A stretch of DNA of 9,703 nucleotides, taken from NCBI GenBank assembly GCA_947456845.1, contig CANGUJ010000116.1, positions 1 to 9,703 on the forward strand, written 5' to 3'. The DNA comes from Burkholderiales bacterium. Lineage in GTDB: Bacteria > Pseudomonadota > Gammaproteobacteria > Burkholderiales > JAEUOS01. Made by a program: the position numbers and the translations under genes. This document shows positions 1 to 6,198 of this stretch, piece by piece (the stretch's first letter is position 1; each line of letters begins with the position of its first letter). The notes under the pieces were generated by a model. The model searched no databases. It saw nothing but the letters and a program-made list of their open reading frames with translations, and had not been told where the DNA came from.

Positions 1-1187
1 ACCCACGGCCCCCTGACCATGAGGTCGCCGAAGGCCTTGCCGTCCCAAGGGAGTTCCTCGCCGCTGCCGCCGACGATCTTCATGTCCACGCCGAACACGG
101 CGCGCCCCTGCGTGACCTCGACCTTGAACTGCTCCTCGGCGGGCCAGGACAGGTGCTTGGTCTTGAGGTTGCACACCGTGCCCAGGGGCGACATCTCGGT
201 CATGCCCCAGGCATGCAGCACCTTCACGCCGTACTCCTCCTGGAAGGTGCGGATCATCGCCGGCGGGCAGGACGAACCGCCGATGACGGTGCTTCTGAGC
301 GTGGAGAAGCGCAGCCCGTTCTGCCTGAGATGCCCGAGCAAGCCCTGCCAGACCGTGGGAACGCCGGCCGACATGCTGACCTTCTCGCCCTCGAAGAGCT
401 CGAAAAGGCTCTTGCCGTCCAGATGCGGCCCGGGCAGCACGAGCTTGGCTCCCACCAGCGGGCACGAGTAGGCCAGCCCCCACGAGTTGACGTGGAACAT
501 CGGCACCACCGGCAGGATGCAGTCGCGCGCCGAGCAGTTCAGGCTGTCCGGCAGGGCCGATGCGTAGGCATGCAGCATCGTGGAGCGATGGCTGTACAGC
601 GCGCCCTTGGGATTGCCGGTCGTGCCCGAGGTGTAGCACAGGGACGAGGCGGTGTTCTCGTCGAAGCTGGGCCAGGCCAGCGTCTCGGCGGCGCCGGCCA
701 GCAGGTCCTCGTAGCACAGGAGTCCCGGCACCCGGCTGGCGGCAGGCATGTGCGCCGCGTCGGTCATGAGCACGAAGGCCTTGCAGCTGGTCAGGTGGGG
801 CGCGATGCCCTCCACCAGAGGCAGGAAGGTCAGGTCGAAGAACAGCACCTTGTCTTCGGCATGGTTGATGATCCATGCGATCTGTTCGGGAAACAGGCGC
901 GGGTTGATCGTGTGCATGACCGCGCCGATGCCGGAGATGCCGTAGTAGAGCTCGAAATGGCGGTAGCCGTTCCAGGCCAGGGTACCCACGCGGTCGCCCA
1001 GCACCACGCCGAGCGCCGCGAGCGCATTGGCGGCGCGCTTGGCGCGCCGGTTCGCGTCGGCATAGGTGTAGCGGTGCAGCGGCCCTTCGACCGTGCGCGA
1101 GACGATTTCGGAATCCGAATGGTGGCGCGCCGCATGCTCGATGATGTTCGAAATGAGCAGCGGCTGGCTTTGCATCAGGCCCAGCAT
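1..1187 (-). CDS. AlkK-type medium-chain acyl-CoA synthetase (AMP-forming), C-terminus cut by window edge
   Basis: Probably activates medium-chain fatty acids (or a related acid) to acyl-CoA through an acyl-adenylate, feeding beta-oxidation; cytosolic. The frame is open from the ATG at 1187 to the left edge, giving about 395 residues. The ATP/AMP-binding P-loop YTSGTTGNPKG lies at residues 185-195, VPMFHVNSWG at about 228-237 and the adenylation motif WGMTEMSP at 327-334. The N-terminus (MLGLMQ..., HTINPRLF at 92-99, INHAEDKV at 107-114) closely resembles Pseudomonas AlkK as I remember it. Family members are about 540-550 residues, so roughly 150 are missing, including the C-terminal lid with its catalytic lysine. 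The start is supported by GGAGAA (1198-1193) five bases upstream. Related enzymes include DmdB-type methylthiopropionyl-CoA ligases, so the exact substrate is uncertain. It is divergent from selO and carries its own candidate promoter. Confidence 0.9.
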   Translation of the reverse strand, partial: MLGLMQSQPLLISNIIEHAARHHSDSEIVSRTVEGPLHRYTYADANRRAKRAANALAALGVVLGDRVGTLAWNGYRHFELYYGISGIGAVMHTINPRLFPEQIAWIINHAEDKVLFFDLTFLPLVEGIAPHLTSCKAFVLMTDAAHMPAASRVPGLLCYEDLLAGAAETLAWPSFDENTASSLCYTSGTTGNPKGALYSHRSTMLHAYASALPDSLNCSARDCILPVVPMFHVNSWGLAYSCPLVGAKLVLPGPHLDGKSLFELFEGEKVSMSAGVPTVWQGLLGHLRQNGLRFSTLRSTVIGGSSCPPAMIRTFQEEYGVKVLHAWGMTEMSPLGTVCNLKTKHLSWPAEEQFKVEVTQGRAVFGVDMKIVGGSGEELPWDGKAFGDLMVRGPW

Positions 1188-1192
1188 GGTGA

Positions 1193-1198
1193 TTCTCC
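1193..1198 (-). promoter_or_regulatory. Ribosome binding site of the acyl-CoA synthetase gene
   Basis: On the minus strand this reads GGAGAA, with five bases between it and the ATG at 1187. It fixes the start of the acyl-CoA synthetase, which also agrees with the N-terminus of AlkK-like proteins. Confidence 0.6.
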
Positions 1199-1207
1199 GT
1201 TCTGGAA

Positions 1208-1221
1208 CGCGTCGGGACGCG
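1208..1221. repeat. Interrupted palindrome CGCGTC-GG-GACGCG in the acyl-CoA synthetase leader
   Basis: Two perfect 6-base arms are separated by GG. It sits between the candidate TATAAT (1235-1240) and the ribosome binding site (1193-1198), so it would lie in the first bases of the transcript or at a downstream operator position. It could bind a repressor or form a small RNA hairpin. GC-rich arms arise often by chance in this genome. Confidence 0.35.
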
Positions 1222-1234
1222 CGGACATGCTCCG

Positions 1235-1240
1235 ATTATA
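1235..1240 (-). promoter_or_regulatory. Candidate -10 box (TATAAT) for the acyl-CoA synthetase gene
   Basis: The minus strand reads exactly TATAAT, an AT-rich island in very GC-rich DNA, 47 bases before the start codon. Transcription would begin near 1228 and give a leader of about 40 bases. No good -35 hexamer lies 16-18 bases upstream, so an activator or a weak basal promoter is likely if this box is real. Confidence 0.45.
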
Positions 1241-1300
1241 TGAGCGCCGAGGCCAGGCGCGACCGGCCGCCGGCGTGGTGGCGCCTGACCGCGTGGGCGA

Positions 1301-1306
1301 TACAAT
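1301..1306 (+). promoter_or_regulatory. Candidate -10 box (TACAAT) for selO
   Basis: TACAAT matches the -10 consensus at five of six positions and is one of few AT-rich hexamers in the divergent intergenic region. It lies about 100 bases before the preferred selO start. No convincing -35 is visible at 16-18 bases spacing. If real, it probably drives selO and perhaps msrB. Confidence 0.35.
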
Positions 1307-1404
1307 AGACGACCAGTTTCCATGATCGCGCCGGTCTCGTGTCGGCGCAGCGGCCCGATGTCGCGACCACCTTGCCGGCCCCGCAGAATGCAAACATTCG
1401 CCCC

Positions 1405-2904
1405 ATGAACGTCCCCCTCGCGCCACCGCAGGTCACCCTCAAGCCCCTCGACAGGCTCGACTGGTCGCCGCGCTTCCACCGCCTGCCGGCGCACTTCTAT
1501 TCGCGGGTGCTGCCCCAGCCCTTGCCCGACCCGTACACGGTGGCTTTCAACCCGGATGCCGCGCCGCTGGCCGGCATGGCCCCGGAAGAGGGCCGGCGCG
1601 CGGACTTCGCCGAGCATTTTTGCGGCAATCGGCTGCTGCCCGGCGCCACGCCGCTGGCGGCGGTGTATGCCGGCCACCAGTTCGGGCATTACGTGCCGCG
1701 GCTGGGCGACGGGCGCGCCATGTCCCTGGGCGAGACCGTCGGCAGCGAGGGCCTGTGCGACCTGCAGTTCAAGGGCGCGGGCCTGACGCCCTATTCCCGC
1801 ATGGGCGACGGTCGCGCCGTCCTGCGCTCCTCGATCCGCGAGTACCTGTGCTCGGAGGCGATGCACGCGCTCGGCATTCCGACCACCCGGGCGCTGGCCA
1901 TCGTGGGCTCCGACCAGCCGGTGATCCGCGAGACGGTGGAGACCGCCGCGGTGGTGACCCGGCTGGCGCCCTCGTTCATCCGCTTCGGCTCGTTCGAATA
2001 CTGGTACCACCGCCGCGAGGCCGAGCCGGTGCGCACGCTGGCCGATTTCGTCATCGACCAGTTCTATCCGGAATTCGGCGGCCGGCCCGACAGGTACGAA
2101 TTGTTCATCGGCGAAGTGGTGCGGCGCACCGCGCACATGATCGCCGGCTGGCAGGCCGTCGGCTTCATGCACGGGGTGATGAACACCGACAACATGTCGA
2201 TACTGGGACTGACAATCGACTACGGCCCGTTCGGCTTCATGGACGGCTTCGATCCCGGCCATGTCTGCAACCACTCCGACGAAGGCGGCCGCTACGCCTA
2301 CAACATGCAGCCGCGCATCGCCCACTGGAACCTGTATGCCCTGGGCCAGGCGTTGGTGCCGCTGCTGGACCCCGAAGCCATCGAGGCGCGCCTGAACACC
2401 TGGGATACCCTGTTCGACCAGGCGCTCGAGGCGCGCCTGCGCGCCAAGCTCGGCTTGGCCACCGCAGACCCGGAAGACCCCGCGCTGGTCGAGGAGATGT
2501 TCGCGCTAATGGCCGAATCGCGCCTCGACTTCACGCTGTTCTTCCGCAACCTCGCCCGTGTGTCGGTCACCGGCCCTGTGGGCGACAAGGCGATCCGCGA
2601 CCACAGCATGAACCCGGCGCGTTTCGACGCGTGGGCGGCGCGCTACCGGGCGCGCCTGGCCCGCGAAGGCAGCCGCGATGCCGAGCGGCGCGTGCTGATG
2701 AACGCGGTCAACCCGAAATTCGTGCTGCGCAACTACCTCGCCGAGACCGCCATCCGCAAGGCGGCCGACGAGCGCGACTTCGGCGAAATCGCCCGCCTGC
2801 ACGCGGTGCTGCGCCGGCCGTTCGACGAGCAGCCGGGCAACGAGGCCTATGCGGCCGCACCACCCGACTGGGCCGGCAGGCTGGAGGTCAGCTGCAGTTC
2901 CTGA
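1405..2904 (+). CDS. selO: Protein adenylyltransferase SelO (YdiU/UPF0061 family)
   Basis: SelO is a pseudokinase-fold enzyme that binds ATP in a flipped orientation and transfers AMP to Ser/Thr/Tyr of target proteins; it has been linked to S-glutathionylation and oxidative stress. From the ATG at 1405 the product is 499 residues (E. coli has about 478). Active-site residues known from the Pseudomonas enzyme line up with a constant offset of ten: Lys123 (QFKGAG), Glu146, Arg186, Asp262 and Asn263 (HGVMNTDNMS) and Asp272 (IDYGPFG). The redox pair equivalent to E. coli Cys272/Cys476 is present as Cys288 (CNHSD) and Cys497 in the C-terminal EVSCSS. The frame also allows a GTG start at 1339 (521 residues). 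I prefer 1405 because homology starts near LDWSPRF, though neither start has a strong Shine-Dalgarno. msrB follows 86 bases downstream. Confidence 0.96.
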   Translation: MNVPLAPPQVTLKPLDRLDWSPRFHRLPAHFYSRVLPQPLPDPYTVAFNPDAAPLAGMAPEEGRRADFAEHFCGNRLLPGATPLAAVYAGHQFGHYVPRLGDGRAMSLGETVGSEGLCDLQFKGAGLTPYSRMGDGRAVLRSSIREYLCSEAMHALGIPTTRALAIVGSDQPVIRETVETAAVVTRLAPSFIRFGSFEYWYHRREAEPVRTLADFVIDQFYPEFGGRPDRYELFIGEVVRRTAHMIAGWQAVGFMHGVMNTDNMSILGLTIDYGPFGFMDGFDPGHVCNHSDEGGRYAYNMQPRIAHWNLYALGQALVPLLDPEAIEARLNTWDTLFDQALEARLRAKLGLATADPEDPALVEEMFALMAESRLDFTLFFRNLARVSVTGPVGDKAIRDHSMNPARFDAWAARYRARLAREGSRDAERRVLMNAVNPKFVLRNYLAETAIRKAADERDFGEIARLHAVLRRPFDEQPGNEAYAAAPPDWAGRLEVSCSS

Positions 2905-2990
2905 CCCGAAGATCGCAACCCAACCAAGCGTTTGCGCGAACCTCATCCCCCCGCCGGCCGCGGACCGGCCCCCCCGCCAGGAAAAGCACC

Positions 2991-3395
2991 ATGAGCAAAG
3001 CCAAGATCGTCAAAACGGACCAGGACTGGAAGGCGCAGTTGTCGCCCCTGCAGTTCGAGGTCACGCGCAAGCACGGCACCGAGCGCGCCTTCACCGGCGA
3101 ATTCCACGACCACCACGAGGACGGCGTCTACGAATGCGTCTGTTGCGGCGCGCCGCTGTGGGACTCGCGCCACAAGTTCGATTCCGGCACCGGCTGGCCG
3201 AGCTTCTGGCAGCCCGCCGTGGCGGAAAACATCGCCACGGAAACCGATACCAAGTTCTTCATGCGCCGCACCGAGGTGCACTGCGCCGCCTGCGGCGCGC
3301 ACCAGGGTCATGTGTTCGAAGACGGCCCCAAGCCGACCGGGCTGCGCTACTGCATCAATTCGGCGTCGCTCAAATTCGCCAAGCGCCAGGGCTGA
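2991..3395 (+). CDS. msrB: Peptide methionine (R)-S-oxide reductase MsrB
   Basis: Reduces the R epimer of methionine sulfoxide in oxidised proteins back to methionine, normally using thioredoxin; cytosolic here, since no signal peptide is seen. The product is 134 residues, typical for a single-domain MsrB. The zinc site is complete: CVCC at residues 49-52 and CAAC at 98-101. The catalytic cysteine is Cys121 in RYCINSASLKF near the C-terminus. FDSGTGWPSFW (63-73) and HQGHVFEDGP (104-113) are further family signatures. The ATG is preceded by AGGA (2979-2982) eight bases upstream. It follows selO on the same strand with an 86-base gap and no clear terminator, so co-transcription is plausible, and both products relate to oxidative stress. 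Confidence 0.97.
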   Translation: MSKAKIVKTDQDWKAQLSPLQFEVTRKHGTERAFTGEFHDHHEDGVYECVCCGAPLWDSRHKFDSGTGWPSFWQPAVAENIATETDTKFFMRRTEVHCAACGAHQGHVFEDGPKPTGLRYCINSASLKFAKRQG

Positions 3396-3402
3396 AGGCC
3401 TT

Positions 3403-3418
3403 CCCGCCCCGGCGCGGG
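3403..3418 (+). terminator. Weak hairpin after msrB, possible terminator
   Basis: CCCGC pairs with GCGGG across a 6-base loop, eight bases after the msrB stop. It is followed only by TT, so it is a poor intrinsic terminator. It may still separate msrB from yciB, or mean nothing in such GC-rich sequence. Confidence 0.25.
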
Positions 3419-3419
3419 T

Positions 3420-3425
3420 TAGAAT
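3420..3425 (+). promoter_or_regulatory. Candidate -10 box (TAGAAT) just before yciB
   Basis: TAGAAT matches the -10 consensus at five of six positions, eight bases before the yciB ATG. A transcript from it would start at or within a few bases of that ATG. No -35 is recognisable. GAGGGG (3426-3431) lies between, so if the box is active the Shine-Dalgarno would be largely or wholly outside the message. Confidence 0.3.
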
Positions 3426-3433
3426 GAGGGGAT

Positions 3434-4000
3434 ATGGATTTCCTCATCGACCTGGTTCCAGCGCTGCCGTTCCTGCTCGTCGCGTTCAACCTGATCGACA
3501 TGTTCACCGCGACCAAGCTGGCCATGGGCGCGGCGGTTCTGCAGTTGCTCGCCAGCCGCCTGCGCTACGGCCGCATCAAGCGCATGCACGCGATCACCTT
3601 CGCCGCGATCCTGGTCTTCGGCAGCGTCACCCTGCTGCTCGATAACGACTACTACATCAAGATCAAGCCGACCGTGCTCAACTGGGGTTTCGCCCTGGTG
3701 TTTTTGGGCGCGCCGCTGCTGTTCAAGAAGAACCTGCTGCGCATGATGCTGGGGGACAAGCTGTCGATGCCGGAATTCGCTTGGTCGCGCCTCAACCTCT
3801 TGTGGGTCGCCTACTTCTTCTTCATCGGCGCGGCCAACCTCTATGTGGCCAACAACTTCTCCGCCGAGGTGTGGGGCAAGTTCCGTGTCTTCGGCATGTA
3901 TGGCGCACTGCTCGTATTCATGGTGCTGCAGGGTTTCTATGTCTACAGGCACATGACGGTCGAGCCGGAACCCGCCGCCGAGCCGAAGGATCCCGCTTGA
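3434..4000 (+). CDS. yciB: Inner-membrane protein YciB (septation protein A family)
   Basis: YciB (IspZ/septation protein A) is a small polytopic inner-membrane protein linked to cell division and envelope integrity; its biochemical role is not settled. The 188-residue product matches the family length. Several hydrophobic spans are visible, roughly residues 5-20, 26-41, 51-69, 82-98, 122-139 and 152-170. Family hallmarks are FLIDLVP at 3-9, KPTVLNW at 78-84, FKKNLLRMMLGDK at 97-109, the SRLNLLW region at 118-124 and ANLYVANNFS at 134-143. The C-terminal tail is short, polar and rich in Pro and Glu. The start is set by the family N-terminus and by GAGGGG (3426-3431). It is the first gene of a tightly packed operon; its stop overlaps the next start in TTGA. 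Confidence 0.93.
   Translation: MDFLIDLVPALPFLLVAFNLIDMFTATKLAMGAAVLQLLASRLRYGRIKRMHAITFAAILVFGSVTLLLDNDYYIKIKPTVLNWGFALVFLGAPLLFKKNLLRMMLGDKLSMPEFAWSRLNLLWVAYFFFIGAANLYVANNFSAEVWGKFRVFGMYGALLVFMVLQGFYVYRHMTVEPEPAAEPKDPA
3985..3990 (+). promoter_or_regulatory. Shine-Dalgarno of bolA (GAAGGA) supporting a TTG start
   Basis: GAAGGA inside the end of yciB lies six bases before the TTG at 3997 but eighteen before the ATG at 4009. Its spacing is ideal only for TTG, so it decides the bolA start and implies coupling with termination of yciB. Confidence 0.55.
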
Positions 4001-4305
4001 GCGCCAGCATGGTCGAGCGCATGCGTGAGCGCCTGGCAGTGCTCGCGCCGGAGGCGCTCGAACTCGCCGACGACAGCGCGGCGCATGCGGGCCACGCCGG
4101 CGCCCGCGAGGGCGGTCACTACCGCCTGAAGCTAGTATCTCCGCTGTTCGCCGGCAAGCCGCGGGTGGCGCGCCACCGCATGGTCTACGACGCCCTCGCG
4201 CCCCTCATGAAGCAGGGCATACACGCGCTCGCGCTCGTGACCCTCACCCCGGCGGAGGCGCATGCCGCGGCGAAAACGGTTTCAATCAAGAAGGAAACAC
4301 GATGA
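3997..4305 (+). CDS. BolA family protein
   Basis: BolA proteins pair with monothiol glutaredoxins to bind or transfer [2Fe-2S] clusters and influence stress responses and morphology; cytosolic. From the TTG the product is 102 residues. The small alpha/beta BolA fold is recognisable from the DDSAAHAGHAG loop (residues 25-35), the KLVSPLFAGKPRVARHRMVY segment (45-64) with the family's invariant histidine at His60, and the following helix and strand ending HALALVTLTP (76-85). The TTG overlaps the yciB stop (TTGA) and has a well placed GAAGGA. The alternative ATG at 4009 would remove four residues and has no suitable Shine-Dalgarno. The stop overlaps the next gene in ATGA (4302-4305). Whether it corresponds to BolA or the IbaG/YrbA branch is not certain, so no symbol is given. 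Confidence 0.9.
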   Translation: MSASMVERMRERLAVLAPEALELADDSAAHAGHAGAREGGHYRLKLVSPLFAGKPRVARHRMVYDALAPLMKQGIHALALVTLTPAEAHAAAKTVSIKKETR

Positions 4306-5078
4306 ACAAGGCCCTCAACCGGTTTGCCGCCGGCATCCTCGCCGCGGCGGCGCTCGGCGCGCAAGCGCAAAACCTCGCCAAGGTGAACGGCGTGGCCATT
4401 CCGTCGGCGCGCGCCGATGCGATGGTCAAGGACCTGGCCACCCAGGGGCGTACCGACAATGCCGAGTTGCGCAAGTTGGTGCGCGATGAACTGATCAACC
4501 GCGAGATCATGATGCAGGAGGCCAGCCGCATGGGCCTGGCCAGGCTTCCAGAGATTGCGACCCAGCTCGACCTGGCCCGCCAGAATGTGCTGGTCCGCGC
4601 CTATGTGCAGGAATACTTCAAGAAAAATCCCATTACCGACGCCGAGGTCCAGGGCGAGTACGACCGCTTAAGGAAGGAACTCGGGGCCACCGAATACCGG
4701 GCCCGCCATATCCTGGTCAAGAGCGAGGACGAGGCCAGGGGCATCATCGCCAAGCTCAAGGGCGGCGCGAGGTTCGAGGATCTCGCCAGGCAATCGGACG
4801 ATCCCGGATCCAAGGACCGCGGCGGCGACCTCGACTGGGCCACCGCAGGCACATTCGTGCCCGAGTTCTCCCGGGCCATGACCGCGCTCAAGAAAGGCGA
4901 GACCGTGGATGCGCCGGTCAGATCCCAGTTCGGCTTCCATGTGATCCGCCTCGATGACGTGCGCGACGCCAAGCTGCCGTCGGTTGAGGAAGTCAGGCCG
5001 CAGATCGCCCAGCAACTGCAGCGCCAGCGCGTCGACCGCATGCTGGGCGAGCTGCGCGGCAAGGCCAAGGTGGAGTAG
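4302..5078 (+). CDS. Secreted parvulin-type peptidylprolyl cis-trans isomerase (PpiC/SurA-like chaperone)
   Basis: Probably a periplasmic folding helper that catalyses cis-trans isomerisation at prolyl bonds of exported proteins. The 258-residue product begins with a likely signal peptide (Lys/Arg near the N-terminus, hydrophobic residues 9-19, AQAQ near 20-23; cleavage probably after residue 21 or 23). A SurA-like helical region follows (about 35-125), then one parvulin domain (about 131-220). Parvulin motifs are YRARHILV with His136, FEDLARQSDDPGSKDRGGDL at 158-177, and QFGFHVIRL with His213. A charged C-terminal helix ends the protein. No membrane anchor is seen after the signal. The ATG lies in the 4-base overlap with bolA and has AAGGA six bases upstream (4291-4295). 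It is last in the operon, followed by a strong terminator. The family resembles PrsA, PpiC and SurA; I cannot assign a specific symbol. Confidence 0.93.
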   Translation: MNKALNRFAAGILAAAALGAQAQNLAKVNGVAIPSARADAMVKDLATQGRTDNAELRKLVRDELINREIMMQEASRMGLARLPEIATQLDLARQNVLVRAYVQEYFKKNPITDAEVQGEYDRLRKELGATEYRARHILVKSEDEARGIIAKLKGGARFEDLARQSDDPGSKDRGGDLDWATAGTFVPEFSRAMTALKKGETVDAPVRSQFGFHVIRLDDVRDAKLPSVEEVRPQIAQQLQRQRVDRMLGELRGKAKVE

Positions 5079-5100
5079 CAAGGCGCCCCGATCACGCCGG

Positions 5101-5122
5101 GCCGCCCGCGGGCGGCTTTTTT
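5101..5122 (+). terminator. Rho-independent terminator of the yciB-bolA-isomerase operon
   Basis: GCCGCC pairs with GGCGGC across a CGCG loop (5101-5116), immediately followed by six T residues (5117-5122), 22 bases after the isomerase stop. This is a textbook intrinsic terminator and separates the operon from oxyR. Confidence 0.9.
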
Positions 5123-5136
5123 GCGCCCGCCGGCCG

Positions 5137-5181
5137 CATAGCGCACGCCGCTTCTGCTATGGACTCCGGCGTATCGATAGC
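5137..5181. promoter_or_regulatory. Three ATAGC/GCTAT elements in the oxyR leader, candidate operator
   Basis: CATAGC (5137-5142) forms a perfect 6-base inverted repeat with GCTATG (5156-5161), and GCTAT (5156-5160) pairs again with ATAGC (5177-5181). Element starts are 18-21 bases apart, about two helical turns. Tetramers ATAG and CTAT are the units of known OxyR sites, but the canonical gap is seven bases, not 15-16. It could be a LysR-type autoregulatory site or a coincidence. Confidence 0.3.
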
Positions 5182-5198
5182 TAACGAGAATCATCTCC
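5180..5198 (+). promoter_or_regulatory. Fur-box-like sequence upstream of oxyR
   Basis: The 19 bases with core AACGAGAATCATC match the Fur consensus GATAATGATAATCATTATC at 13 of 19 positions, and 14 if the common variant with GAGAATCAT in the middle is used. The left and central hexamers fit well; the right one is degraded. It ends 14 bases before the oxyR ATG, a position suited to repression. It overlaps the third ATAGC element. Confidence 0.3.
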
Positions 5199-5212
5199 CC
5201 GCCCCCTGCACC

Positions 5213-6163
5213 ATGACACTCACTGAATTGCGCTACATCGTCGCCGTCGCGCGCGAGCGCCACTTCGGGCGCGCCGCCGAAGCCTGCTTCGTCAGCCAGC
5301 CCACCCTGTCGGTGGCCGTCAAGAAACTCGAAGACGAGCTGGGGGCGACGCTCTTCGAGCGCAGCCAGAGCGAGGTCACGGTCACCCCGGTGGGCATGGA
5401 GGTGGTGGCGCAGGCCCAGCGCGTGCTCGAGCAGGCGGGCGCGATCAAGGAACTGGTCAAGCAGCGGCGCGATCCGCTCGAGGGCCAGTTGCGCCTCGGC
5501 GTGATCTATTCCATCGCGCCCTACCTGCTGCCCGCGCTGGTGCCGCGCATGATCAGGCTGGCCCCGGGGATGCCCCTGGTGCTGGAGGAGAACTACACCG
5601 TGCGCCTGCTGGAAATGCTCAAGAGCGGCGACATCGACGTGGCCATCCTCGCGCAGCCGTTTTCGGAGCCGGGCCTCATGATGCAGGCGCTCTACGACGA
5701 ACCCTTCCTGGTAGCGCTCCCGGCGACGCACCCGTGGGCCGCGCGCGAGTCCATCCCGGCGGCCGACCTCAAGAAGGAAACCATGCTGCTCCTGGGCTCG
5801 GGCCACTGCCTGCGCGACCAGGTGCTGCAGGTATGCCCGGAACTGATGCGCTTCTCCTCGAGCAGCGCCGAGGGCATCCAGAAGACCTTCGAGGGCTCGT
5901 CCCTGGAAACCATTCGGCACATGGTGGCCTCAGGCGTCGGCCTGACCGTATTGCCCGCCTCCGCCGTTCCGCAGAAACGGCTCAAGAAGGACCTGATCGC
6001 CTACCGCCCCTTCGTCGCGCCGGCCCCGTGCCGGCGCGTCGCTCTGGCCTGGCGCAAGAGTTTCACCCGCGGCGCGGCGGTCGACAAGCTGCGCGAAGCG
6101 GTGCTCTCGTCCGGCCTGGCGGGCGCGCACATGCTCGACGCCATCCCGGAAGCCCTGCATTGA
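5213..6163 (+). CDS. oxyR: Hydrogen-peroxide sensor, LysR-family regulator OxyR
   Basis: LysR-type regulator that activates peroxide-defence genes when H2O2 oxidises it to an intramolecular disulfide. The ATG at 5213 gives 316 residues. The N-terminal winged helix-turn-helix spans about 1-60 (LTELRYIVAVARERHFGRAA, SQPTLSVAVKKLEDELG) and a linker helix about 61-90. The effector domain contains GHCLRDQVLQVC at 197-208, placing the redox cysteines at Cys199 and Cys208, the same numbers as in E. coli; this supports the start over the in-frame ATG at 5159. Peroxide-site residues Thr129, His198 and Arg201 are kept, while residue 100 is Ser where E. coli and Pseudomonas have Thr. No strong Shine-Dalgarno precedes the ATG. 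It stands alone, between a terminator and a convergent gene; the recG neighbour common in other beta/gammaproteobacteria is absent. Confidence 0.96.
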   Translation: MTLTELRYIVAVARERHFGRAAEACFVSQPTLSVAVKKLEDELGATLFERSQSEVTVTPVGMEVVAQAQRVLEQAGAIKELVKQRRDPLEGQLRLGVIYSIAPYLLPALVPRMIRLAPGMPLVLEENYTVRLLEMLKSGDIDVAILAQPFSEPGLMMQALYDEPFLVALPATHPWAARESIPAADLKKETMLLLGSGHCLRDQVLQVCPELMRFSSSSAEGIQKTFEGSSLETIRHMVASGVGLTVLPASAVPQKRLKKDLIAYRPFVAPAPCRRVALAWRKSFTRGAAVDKLREAVLSSGLAGAHMLDAIPEALH

Positions 6164-6180
6164 AACCGGCGCCTCGCCGG
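6163..6180 (-). terminator. Possible terminator of the purL / membrane-protein unit
   Basis: On the minus strand CCGGCG and CGCCGG pair around AGG (6180-6166), then TTTC follows, overlapping the oxyR stop codon. The stem is only six pairs and the T tract short, so termination may be weak. On the plus strand the same hairpin has no T run. Confidence 0.35.
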
Positions 6181-6198
6181 GCGGACGGCCAGCCGCCT

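Noticed and set aside
153..1325. 390-residue plus-strand open frame over the acyl-CoA synthetase
   Set aside because: The minus strand encodes a clear AMP-binding enzyme with all motifs in place; this frame is its antisense shadow.
2956..2970. Inverted repeat GGCCG-CGGAC-CGGCC between selO and msrB
   Set aside because: The stem is only five pairs and no T run follows, so it does not support a terminator; such short GC repeats are expected by chance here.
1620..3395. 591-residue plus-strand open frame running across selO into msrB
   Set aside because: It is the msrB frame, open upstream by chance within high-GC selO. The upstream part is Arg/Pro/Ala-rich with no domain, while selO in its own frame matches its family fully. 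MsrB starts at 2991.
5138..5180. Canonical OxyR site (ATAG-N7-CTAT-N7-ATAG-N7-CTAT) upstream of oxyR
   Set aside because: The tetramers are present but gaps are 15 and 16 bases; testing the canonical register from each tetramer gives no further matches, so only a non-canonical candidate is reported.
4601..5920. 439-residue minus-strand open frame opposite the isomerase gene and oxyR
   Set aside because: It crosses two well supported genes and a strong terminator on the other strand and has no domain signature; it is a composition artefact.
6180..6197. Second hairpin GGCGG/CCGCC between oxyR and the convergent gene
   Set aside because: Five pairs, an 8-base loop and no T tract on either strand; not reported as a terminator.
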